NCBI GenBank assembly: GCA_034664425.1
Contig: JAXDHR010000172.1
Coordinates: 1-6,486 of the forward strand
DNA length: 6,486 nucleotides
Source of the DNA: DATBDM01 sp034664425
Lineage (GTDB): Bacteria > Actinomycetota > Thermoleophilia > Solirubrobacterales > Solirubrobacteraceae
Direction: 5' to 3'
The notes beneath the pieces were generated by a model. It ran no database searches. It saw nothing but the letters and a program-made list of their open reading frames with translations, and had not been told where the DNA came from. The translations under genes were made by a program, and so were the position numbers. Below are positions 1 through 5,040 of the stretch, one piece after another; within the stretch, counting starts at the first letter, position 1; each line of letters begins with the position of its first letter.

Positions 1-649
1 CCGCGACGGCGCGGGCCAGCAGCGTCTTGCCGGTGCCCGGAGGGCCGTAGAGCAGGACGCCCTTGGGAATGCGGGCGCCGAGCGCCTGGAACTTCTTCGG
101 ATTCTCGAGGAACTCCTTGATCTCGTGAAGCTCCTCGACCGCCTCGTCGACGCCCGCCACGTCGCGGAAGGTGATCTTGGGCGAGTCGACCGACATGCGC
201 TTGGCGCGCGACTTGCCGAAGGACATGACCTTCGAGCCGCCGCCCTGGACCTGGTTCATGAGGAAGATCCAGAACCCGATGAAGATCAGGAACGGCAGCA
301 CGTAGGTCAGCAGCGAGAGGATCACGCTCGAGCGTGCCGGCTTGACGTCGAAGTTGTTGATCAGGTGCTGCTGCTGGGCGGAGCGCAGCTGGTTGACCAG
401 CACGGCGCCGTACGCGGTCGGGTAGCCGACCTCATAGCTCTTGCCGCTGCCGCGCAGCGTCACGCGGACCGAGTCGTCCTTCGTGGAGATGACCACGTCC
501 TGGACCTGCTTGTGCTGGACCTGCTCGAGGAACGTCCCGAACGAGGTCGCCGGCGCCTGGTCGGAACGGGCGATCAGCTTGGAAGCGAAGAACGCCAGCA
601 CGATCACGATCAGGATCGGGAAGGCGGCGCTCTTGAAGAATCGGCTCAT
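1..649 (-). CDS. ftsH: ATP-dependent zinc metalloprotease FtsH, N-terminal part (cut by window edge)
   Basis: Membrane-anchored AAA+ protease that degrades misassembled membrane proteins and some soluble regulators. Only the first 216 codons lie in the window, running off its left edge. Visible in order: a short cytoplasmic N-terminus (MSRFFKSAA), TM helix 1 (about residues 9-23), an extracytoplasmic FtsH_ext domain (about 25-106), TM helix 2 (about 108-131), a Gly-rich linker, and the start of the AAA module (FRDVAGVDEA at 161-170). Walker A is GPPGTGKT at 202-209. Walker B, the second region of homology and the HEXXH zinc site would lie outside. The ATG at 649 is chosen because no ATG or GTG start was found upstream in frame and MSRFFKSAAFPILIV matches the usual FtsH N-terminus. 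No Shine-Dalgarno sequence is obvious. The gene is last of the cyclase-tilS-hpt-ftsH series, 134 bp after hpt, so it may also have its own promoter. The identity is secure. Confidence 0.97.
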   Translation of the reverse strand, partial: MSRFFKSAAFPILIVIVLAFFASKLIARSDQAPATSFGTFLEQVQHKQVQDVVISTKDDSVRVTLRGSGKSYEVGYPTAYGAVLVNQLRSAQQQHLINNFDVKPARSSVILSLLTYVLPFLIFIGFWIFLMNQVQGGGSKVMSFGKSRAKRMSVDSPKITFRDVAGVDEAVEELHEIKEFLENPKKFQALGARIPKGVLLYGPPGTGKTLLARAVA

Positions 650-783
650 GAGGCGGCGCGCATGCCGCGCGCGGGGCTGGTACTGCTGGTCAGGGGCATC
701 AAGGCTACCAGTGGTCGCTGGGCGCGCAGCCAGTGTGGGCGCGCTACGTATGCGTTCCCTAACGGCCGCCGCGGGACGTCGCT
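650..783. other. hpt-ftsH intergenic region
   Basis: A 134-bp gap between the hpt stop and the ftsH start. The ftsH frame stays open through it but contains no ATG or GTG start. On the minus strand there is one TANNNT hexamer (TAGCCT, about 708-703) that could be a -10 for ftsH, but no convincing -35 precedes it. There is no intrinsic terminator with a U-tract, so read-through from hpt is likely. Confidence 0.4.
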
Positions 784-1344
784 TTAGGCGCTGGGGCCGT
801 CGTAGCCGGCGTCGTCGAGCGACAGGGTCGCGACGTAGGGCAGGTTCCGGTAGCGCTCCGCGTAGTCGAGGCCGTACCCGATCGCGAACTTGTCGGGGAT
901 CTCGAAGCCGACGTAGCGGGCCGGCACCTCGGCCTTGCGGCGCTCGGGCTTGGTCAGCAGCGCGCAGACGGCCAGCGACGCCGGGCCGCGGGTCTGGAGG
1001 GTGCGCATCAGGTACTGCAACGTCAGGCCGGAGTCCACGATGTCCTCGACGATCAGCACGTCGCGACCCTCGAGCGGGGCGTCCAGATCCTTGAGGATCC
1101 GCACGACGCCCGACGAGTCGGTGGAGGAGCCGTAGGAGGACACGGCCATGAAGTCGACCTCGCACGGGACGTCGATCTCGCGCATCAGGTCGGCGAGGAA
1201 GAACACGGCGCCCTTGAGGACGCCGATCAGGAGCAGGTCGCGGCCCGCGTAGTCGCGCGAGATCTCCGCGCCGAGCTCGCGGATGCGGTGCTGGAGCTCA
1301 TCGGGCTGGACGAGGATCTCGCCGATGGACTCGTCGGGCGACAT
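784..1344 (-). CDS. hpt: Hypoxanthine (guanine) phosphoribosyltransferase
   Basis: Cytosolic purine salvage enzyme that joins hypoxanthine or guanine to PRPP to give IMP or GMP. The product is 186 residues, the normal size for bacterial Hpt. Visible motifs: the LKGA loop (43-46), the flexible catalytic loop around SSYGSST (69-75), the PRPP-binding loop VEDIVDSG (99-106) with its paired acidic residues, and the base-binding C-terminal segment PDKFAIGYGLDYAERYRNLPYV (150-171), where the Asp-Tyr pair and Leu-Pro-Tyr are family-typical. The ATG at 1344 is 12 bp after the tilS stop. The short sequence between holds no strong Shine-Dalgarno, so translation may depend on coupling to tilS. The tilS-hpt-ftsH order is the conserved actinobacterial/Firmicute arrangement, which supports the call. 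Guanine versus hypoxanthine preference cannot be decided from sequence. Confidence 0.96.
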   Translation of the reverse strand: MSPDESIGEILVQPDELQHRIRELGAEISRDYAGRDLLLIGVLKGAVFFLADLMREIDVPCEVDFMAVSSYGSSTDSSGVVRILKDLDAPLEGRDVLIVEDIVDSGLTLQYLMRTLQTRGPASLAVCALLTKPERRKAEVPARYVGFEIPDKFAIGYGLDYAERYRNLPYVATLSLDDAGYDGPSA

Positions 1345-1356
1345 GGGCCGCGGAGC

Positions 1357-2664
1357 CTACGCGTTCTCGCGCCACGACAGGCGGACGCGATCACGGGTCG
1401 CAGGACCGATCGCGTAGCGCTCGCCGGTGGCGACGCCGGGAACCCAGGCGATCTCGCCGCCGCAGGTGACGACGGGCCAGCGAGCGCGGCGCGCGCGCGG
1501 CACCTTGCGGTCGCCGAAGAGGTCCTGGAGCGAGCGCGAGCCGCCGAGGCCGAGCGGCCGCATGCGGTCGCCGGGGCGCCAGGGGCGCACCTCGAGGGCG
1601 CCGGCGGCCAGCGCGGCGGCGTCGAGCGTCCCGTCGCCCGGCGGCAGGTCGCGGCCTCGCTCGCAGGTGAGCTCGCCGCCCGCCCAGCCGGCCCGGCCGG
1701 GGACCGTCAGCGGGGCCGCGGCCGCGGGCGGCATCGGCCCCGCCGCGGTCTCGAAGCGCAGGCGGCCGTACTCGGCGACCGCGCGCAGGCCGCCCCCGAG
1801 GTCGAGGGCAGCGCTCCCGCGACCGCCGCCGAGCGCCAGCAGCGCCTCCAGGCGCGGCCCGACCGCGGGAGCGACGGGGCTCGCCGCGTCCGCGAGCGCC
1901 TGCAGCGCCAGCCGGGCGAGCGCCGGCGGCAGCGCCGCGAGCGCGGTCTGCTCAGGCGCGTCGCCGAGCTCCGCCAGCGTGCCCGCGACCGCCGCGTCGA
2001 GCACGACCGCCTCGTCGCGCAGTGCGGCGAGCGTGCGCAGCACGTTGGCCTCCGCGGCCGGGTGGACGTCGCGCAGCGCCGCGACCAGCCCGTGACGCAC
2101 GCGGCTGCGCGCGTAGGCCGGCGACGCGTTGGACATGTCCTCGCGCCAGGCGAGCCCACGCTCGGCGCAGTACGCGGCGGTGTCCTCGCGCGTGAGCGCC
2201 AGCAGCGGCCGCACGAGCCGTCCGTCGCGCGCCGGCATGCCCAGCAGCGCGCGGCGGCCGGGTGACGCGGCGAGCCGGTAGAGCACCGTCTCGACCTGGT
2301 CGGAGGCGGTGTGGCCCGCAGCGATCACAGCCTCGCGCGGGCGCGCGAGCTCGTGCGCGGCGGCGTAGCGCAGCGCGCGCGCCCATGCCTGGCGGTTGCC
2401 CTCCGGCGGCCCGGCGCGCCGCAGCGCGAGCGGCACGCCGAGGCGCTCGCAGAGCGCCGCGCAGTGCGCCGCGTCGGCGCCGGACTCCGGCCGCAGGCCG
2501 TAGTCGACGTGCAGCGCGGCGACCGCCTCCGCGCCGGCGATCCGCACCGCCAGATCGAGCAGGCAGACCGAGTCGCGGCCGCCCGAGACCAGCACGAGCG
2601 TCGCGCGCCCGCGGACGAGCAGGCCCTCCGCGCGCACGGCGGCCTCGATCGCGCCCGCGTTCAC
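1357..2664 (-). CDS. tilS: tRNA(Ile)-lysidine synthetase TilS
   Basis: Attaches lysine to C34 of the CAU-anticodon tRNA-Ile using ATP, converting it to an AUA-reading, isoleucine-accepting tRNA. The product is 435 residues. N-terminal PP-loop ATPase: SGGRDS at 27-32, HVDYGLR at 52-58, GHTASDQVET at 117-126, and WREDMSNASPAYARSRVRH at about 173-191 (the usual D-x-S-N...Y-x-R-x-R-x-R-H block). The C-terminal TilS domain has RPWRPGDRMRPLG at 360-372 and LQDLFGDRKVPR at 379-390. The GTG start at 2664 overlaps the cyclase stop as GTGA and is preceded by a strong Shine-Dalgarno. The reading frame stays open for about 1 kb upstream, but that part is only a shadow of the cyclase gene. Odd points: HxxDDQxET has Ser for the first Asp (ASDQ), and the usual HVDHGLR reads HVDYGLR. 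Similar forms seem familiar from Thermoleophilia, so I read these as clade variants, not inactivation. Confidence 0.95.
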   Translation of the reverse strand: MNAGAIEAAVRAEGLLVRGRATLVLVSGGRDSVCLLDLAVRIAGAEAVAALHVDYGLRPESGADAAHCAALCERLGVPLALRRAGPPEGNRQAWARALRYAAAHELARPREAVIAAGHTASDQVETVLYRLAASPGRRALLGMPARDGRLVRPLLALTREDTAAYCAERGLAWREDMSNASPAYARSRVRHGLVAALRDVHPAAEANVLRTLAALRDEAVVLDAAVAGTLAELGDAPEQTALAALPPALARLALQALADAASPVAPAVGPRLEALLALGGGRGSAALDLGGGLRAVAEYGRLRFETAAGPMPPAAAAPLTVPGRAGWAGGELTCERGRDLPPGDGTLDAAALAAGALEVRPWRPGDRMRPLGLGGSRSLQDLFGDRKVPRARRARWPVVTCGGEIAWVPGVATGERYAIGPATRDRVRLSWRENA

Positions 2665-3845
2665 GGCGCCTCCCCGGCCGAGCGCGCGAGGTACAGGTCC
2701 GTGGAGACGTCGAAGCCCTTGAGCTTGACCTCGCCGATGTGCTCGAACTCGAGGTGCGGCCCGGCGGCGCTGACCACCGTCTCCGTGCACAGCACCTCGC
2801 CGCCGGCGGCGCGCGCGCCGACGCGCGCGGCGAGGTTGACCGAGCGCCCGTAGTAGTCGCCGTCGCGGTAGAGGGCGGGGCCGCAGTGCAGCCCGATGCG
2901 CGGCAGCGGCCGCTCGGGGGCGTAGAAGGTCTGGAACCCCACCGCCCAGTCGACGAGCGACGACGCGTCGGCGCAGATCACCATCACCCCGTCGCCGATC
3001 GTCTTGATGATCCGCGCGTCGCTCGGGAGCGTGAGCTGGACGGCCTCGACGAAGCGCTCGACGACGTCGAGCGCCTCCTCCTCCCCGGCCTCCTCGGTCA
3101 GCCGGGTGTAGCCCGCGAGGTCGGCGAAGGCGATCGTCACCCGCACGCGGCCGAGCTCGGCGCCGTCGCCCTCGGCCTCCAGATGGCCGACGACGTCCTG
3201 GCCGATGAAGTGGCCGAGCGCGCGCTGGTGCAAACGCTCCATCACCGGCCCGGCCAGCGGGAGCAGGTTGCCGGCGAGCCCGCCCATCGCCTCGGCGATC
3301 TCGAGCTCCGCGCGGCCGTCGCGCATCATCGGCTCGTGGACGAAGAGGTGGAAGAGTCGCACCTCGGCGTCGGCGATCGTCGCCAGGGCCTGGCCGTAGA
3401 CCGTGACGAGCTGGAGGAAGGCGACCAGCGGGAAGCCGGCGTCGATCACGGCGGCCATGTGGCGCAGCAGGTCGAGGTCGTCGTCGGTGATCCGCTCGAG
3501 CGAGTCGCCCGACAGTCCGGCCGCGCGCCAGATCCGCTCGATCAGCTTGGGCGGCATCCCGCACGCGCGGGCGGCCTGCCGCAGCGAGTGCGTCCGCTCC
3601 GGCTCCGGGAACAGGTCCTCGACGTAGCCGTACGCGAGCCGACCCGCCTGCGAGGCCTCGCGCAGCTCCTCGAGCGAGTGCCCGCGCGCGCGCAGCCGCG
3701 CGACGAGCCGGGCATGCGCGATCGAGGCCGGCGTCCACGCCCCGCGTTCGACGGGCACGACGCCGTCCCGGACCCAGCGGCGCAACGTGGCCGGCGTCAC
3801 GTCGACGCGGCGGGCGACTTCCGCGGTGGTCGGCGTTTCGGACAC
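2661..3845 (-). CDS. Class III adenylate cyclase with MerR-like HTH and Ad_Cy_reg domain
   Basis: Predicted soluble homodimeric enzyme making cAMP from ATP; 394 residues, no membrane segment. Domains: a MerR-like winged HTH at about 5-75 (TTAEVARRVDVTPATLRRWVRDGVV); an adenylate-cyclase regulatory domain like that of mycobacterial Rv1264 at about 86-222 (HSLRQAARACGMPPKLIERIWRAAG, DAGFPLVAFLQLV, LFHLFVHEPMM); and a class III catalytic domain at about 233-388. All canonical catalytic residues are present: metal-binding D242 (FADLAGYT) and D285 (KTIGDGVMV), adenine-selecting K281 and D330 (GDYYG), and transition-state N337 and R341 (SVNLAAR). It should therefore be active and prefer ATP over GTP. 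The GTG at 3845 is chosen because it just precedes the HTH. Extension to an ATG at 3980 would translate through a terminator hairpin and give a non-conserved Arg-rich stretch. No Shine-Dalgarno is visible. Its stop overlaps the tilS start (GTGA). Whether the HTH binds DNA is inference. Confidence 0.9.
   Translation of the reverse strand: MSETPTTAEVARRVDVTPATLRRWVRDGVVPVERGAWTPASIAHARLVARLRARGHSLEELREASQAGRLAYGYVEDLFPEPERTHSLRQAARACGMPPKLIERIWRAAGLSGDSLERITDDDLDLLRHMAAVIDAGFPLVAFLQLVTVYGQALATIADAEVRLFHLFVHEPMMRDGRAELEIAEAMGGLAGNLLPLAGPVMERLHQRALGHFIGQDVVGHLEAEGDGAELGRVRVTIAFADLAGYTRLTEEAGEEEALDVVERFVEAVQLTLPSDARIIKTIGDGVMVICADASSLVDWAVGFQTFYAPERPLPRIGLHCGPALYRDGDYYGRSVNLAARVGARAAGGEVLCTETVVSAAGPHLEFEHIGEVKLKGFDVSTDLYLARSAGEAP
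2669..2675 (-). promoter_or_regulatory. Shine-Dalgarno of tilS
   Basis: GGGGAGG on the minus strand, 4 nt before the GTG at 2664. It lies inside the last codons of the cyclase gene and decides the tilS start. It is the clearest ribosome-binding site in the operon; hpt, ftsH and the cyclase have none as good. Confidence 0.75.
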
Positions 3846-4010
3846 ACCGTCAGGATGACGAAAAGAAAAGCGGCGAGACCGTTCGTGCGGTCCCGCCGCT
3901 ACGCGGGCAATGCGGCCCGCTGCCTCGGCCAGCGGCGTTCGTATGCGCGACGCCTTGCGCCCGCCCCTCCGGGCGGCCACTTCCCGGCCTATTGCCGTGT
4001 TCAGGTGAAC
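3846..4010 (-). promoter_or_regulatory. Structured 5' leader of the cyclase-tilS-hpt-ftsH operon (possible riboswitch or attenuator)
   Basis: About 160 nt between the predicted promoter and the cyclase start. Read as minus-strand RNA it can form a series of hairpins: GUUC/GAAC (4010-3999), GGCC/GGCC (3989-3975), CCGCCC/GGGCGG with a GGAG loop (3976-3961, overlapping the previous one), GGCGU/ACGCC (3954-3934), and GCGGGC/GCCCGC (3920-3903), then the terminator. The segment CGCCGCU (3937-3931) is complementary to the terminator's 5' arm AGCGGCG (3900-3894), giving an alternative fold that would block termination. I compared it from memory with T-box, cobalamin, c-di-GMP-I, c-di-AMP, ZTP, guanidine-I and SAH consensus motifs and found no convincing match. 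Short GC complementarities are frequent by chance in DNA this GC-rich, so only the terminator is firm. Confidence 0.45.
3861..3900 (-). terminator. Intrinsic terminator just upstream of the cyclase start (candidate attenuator)
   Basis: In minus-strand RNA, AGCGGCGGGACC (3900-3889) pairs along all 12 positions, with one G-U, with GGTCTCGCCGCT (3880-3869) across an 8-nt loop. UUUCUUUU (3868-3861) follows directly. On the plus strand the wobble becomes an A-C mismatch and no U-tract follows, so it works in one direction only, into the cyclase operon. The GTG start is 15 nt beyond. It either ends transcripts of the SCP2-like gene or controls read-through into the cyclase operon. Confidence 0.8.
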
Positions 4011-4013
4011 GGA

Positions 4014-4042
4014 GGTCTAGCGCTCGGCGCCAGCGCTGTCAA
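4014..4042 (-). promoter_or_regulatory. Predicted housekeeping-sigma promoter for the cyclase operon
   Basis: The minus strand carries a consensus -35 TTGACA (4042-4037), a 17-bp spacer, and TAGACC (4019-4014) as -10. It lies 35 bp past the end of the SCP2-like gene. The start of transcription would fall near 4008-4006, leaving a leader of about 160 nt. The -35 is a perfect match; the -10 agrees at its first two positions and at A4 or so, but lacks the final T. Confidence 0.55.
4019..4037. promoter_or_regulatory. Dyad filling the -35/-10 spacer (candidate operator)
   Basis: AGCGCT repeated on each side of 7 bp (AGCGCT-N7-AGCGCT), with GGCGCC in the centre. It spans exactly from the last base of the -35 to the first base of the -10. 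MerR-family regulators typically bind dyads in this position, and the first gene downstream encodes a MerR-like HTH. The spacer is 17 bp, not the 19-20 bp usual for MerR-activated promoters, so repression or ordinary use is as likely. GC-rich palindromes can be chance. Confidence 0.35.
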
Positions 4043-4076
4043 TCCCAACGCGGCCACGCGCCGACGGCAACTGCGC

Positions 4077-4502
4077 TCAGACCGCGAGATGCGGGTAGTC
4101 GCGGGCGACCAGCGCGCGGTACCGCTCGTGCAGGGGCTCGGTGAGCGGGAGCACGCTGAGGGCCGCGTGGACGTCGCCGCCGGTCGTGATCCGGCGCCGC
4201 GCGATCGCCACCGCGACGTTCTCCTCGCCCTGGAAGTAGCGGTTCGCGATTCCCGAGCTCATGCTCATGGATACGCGCGCCTCCCAGCCGACGTCGTCGC
4301 TCCACTCCCAGTGCAGGTGGCCCGTCTCCGCGCCGCGGGCGCCGCGGATGTTGACCACCATCGCGACGTCGGTGAACTCGTAGCGCTGCGGAACGTCGGC
4401 GGCCTGCAGCCGCCGGCCCATCTCCGGGTCCTCGTCCATCATCGCGAAGACCCGGTCCATCACCTCGCGGAACTCCTCCGGCGACTCGAAGGAGGCGGTC
4501 AT
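4077..4502 (-). CDS. SCP2-like (sterol carrier/lipid-binding fold) small protein
   Basis: A 141-residue protein of unknown role resembling SCP2 sterol-binding-type proteins, which bind hydrophobic ligands in a small cavity. The resemblance is in the C-terminal half: MSMSSGIANRYFQGEENVAVAIARRRITTGGDVHAALSVLPLTEPL has the usual SCP2 pattern of a helix, a short strand with basic residues (a GrL.v.Gd-like segment) and a final amphipathic helix. The N-terminus (ESPEEFREVMDRVFAMMDEDPEMGRRLQAADV) is also typical of actinobacterial SCP2-like proteins. No signal peptide or membrane segment. The ATG at 4502 is 4 bp after the stop of the upstream coiled-coil gene, so the two are an operon. The frame continues upstream to 4613 but only as an Arg/Ala-rich shadow of that gene. 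Its ligand is unknown. Confidence 0.7.
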   Translation of the reverse strand: MTASFESPEEFREVMDRVFAMMDEDPEMGRRLQAADVPQRYEFTDVAMVVNIRGARGAETGHLHWEWSDDVGWEARVSMSMSSGIANRYFQGEENVAVAIARRRITTGGDVHAALSVLPLTEPLHERYRALVARDYPHLAV

Positions 4503-4506
4503 CGTG

Positions 4507-5004
4507 TCAGGAGCTCGATCCGCCGGAGCGAGGCCCCGTGCTGCTCGAGCGCGTCGACGGCGAGCGCGACCGGCTCGCGGCCGGCTTGCGGGTGCTCGAG
4601 CTGCCGGTGGCACTCGCGCGCGTCGTGCCGGACGAGCGCGTCGTCCCCGACGAGCGCGTCGTCCCGGTGGACCGCTTGGCCGTCGAGCTGCGCCGGGTGC
4701 TCGACGTCGAGCGCGACGGGGCCGGCTTCGCCGTCACCTCCAGCGCCGCGATGCGCGCGCCCAGCGCCTCGACCTCGGCGCGCAGTCCGCGCACCTCGTC
4801 GAGCACGTTGAGGTCGTCGAGCGACTGCCGGAAGCGGCCCGCGAAGGTCGCGAAGTCGTCGATCAGAGCGCTGGTCCGCTCACGCGCTCCCGCGGCGCCG
4901 CCGGCCGAAGCCAGCGCACGCTCCACGGCTGCGCGGACGGCGTCGACGGCATCGCCTGCGACGTCGCTGCTGTCCTTCTTGGCCTTCTTGTCCTTCTTCG
5001 CCAT
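4507..5004 (-). CDS. Phasin-like coiled-coil protein with Ser/Thr/Arg-rich cationic tail
   Basis: A 165-residue hypothetical protein in three parts. The start is Lys-rich (MAKKDKKAKKD). Residues about 14-90 form a helical region with heptad-like spacing at the end (LDEVRGLRAEVEALGARIAALE). Residues 91-165 are a low-complexity tail with about 15 Arg/Lys and no Asp or Glu, including GTTRSS, GTTRSS, GTTRAS at 114-131. The layout recalls PhaF-type phasins and histone-H1-like proteins, in which a coiled coil is joined to a basic nucleic-acid-binding tail; function is inferred from shape only. The start codon is 12 bp from that of the divergent deoD. A TAGAGT box placed exactly 6 nt before the ATG suggests a leaderless mRNA. 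It is followed by the SCP2-like gene after 4 bp. An antisense frame over the tail also looks codon-biased, but the helical N-terminal part supports this strand. Confidence 0.75.
   Translation of the reverse strand: MAKKDKKAKKDSSDVAGDAVDAVRAAVERALASAGGAAGARERTSALIDDFATFAGRFRQSLDDLNVLDEVRGLRAEVEALGARIAALEVTAKPAPSRSTSSTRRSSTAKRSTGTTRSSGTTRSSGTTRASATGSSSTRKPAASRSRSPSTRSSSTGPRSGGSSS
4613..4666. repeat. Three-unit 18-bp in-frame tandem repeat in the basic tail
   Basis: Units 4631-4648 and 4649-4666 (GACGAGCGCGTCGTCCCC/G) differ only at the last base. The unit at 4613-4630 is diverged. On the minus strand they encode GTTRSS, GTTRSS and GTTRAS. The near-identity of two units indicates recent duplication or slippage, so tail length may vary between strains. 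Confidence 0.85.
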
Positions 5005-5010
5005 GGCGCC

Positions 5011-5040
5011 ACTCTAATGTCCTTCGCCGTGACCGGTGAA
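5011..5040 (-). promoter_or_regulatory. Candidate leaderless promoter of the coiled-coil gene
   Basis: On the minus strand, TAGAGT (5016-5011, fits TANNNT) is followed by 6 nt and then the ATG at 5004, so transcription would start on the A of the start codon. A weak -35, TTCACC (5040-5035), lies 18 bp upstream inside the first codons of deoD. The spacing is canonical for actinobacterial leaderless genes; the -35 is poor. Confidence 0.4.

Noticed and set aside
2665..3738. Upstream extension of the tilS frame to a 793-residue protein
   Set aside because: The extra part is an out-of-frame shadow of the cyclase gene. The GTG at 2664 with GGGGAGG before it gives the normal TilS N-terminus.
3845..3880. 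Leaderless promoter directly at the cyclase GTG
   Set aside because: No TANNNT at the right distance (the best is CATCCT) and no -35-like hexamer. The TTGACA site upstream is far better.
3846..3980. N-terminal extension of the cyclase to an ATG at 3980
   Set aside because: It would encode 45 low-complexity basic residues across a terminator with a U-tract. The HTH begins right after the GTG at 3845.
3861..4010. T-box riboswitch, suggested by GGCGGGACCGC near the terminator and a tRNA-related gene downstream
   Set aside because: The T-box core needs UGGN before ACCGC; here it is CGGG. No specifier stem or AG-bulge motif was recognised, and the first gene is a cyclase.
2262..4811. Very long open plus-strand frame (849 codons) antisense to tilS and the cyclase
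   Set aside because: Its translation is Arg/Ala/Pro-rich without domains. Third codon positions of both strands align in such frames in GC-rich DNA, which keeps stop codons rare. The minus-strand genes explain the region.
4538..5017. Plus-strand frame antisense to the coiled-coil gene, ending TAA over the deoD ATG (TAATG)
   Set aside because: The first half has good codon bias and looks protein-like, but the opposite strand has the clear helical protein with its own start and the bias is shared because third positions coincide. The second half is a Ser/Ala/Arg shadow. A short leader peptide coupled to deoD cannot be fully excluded.
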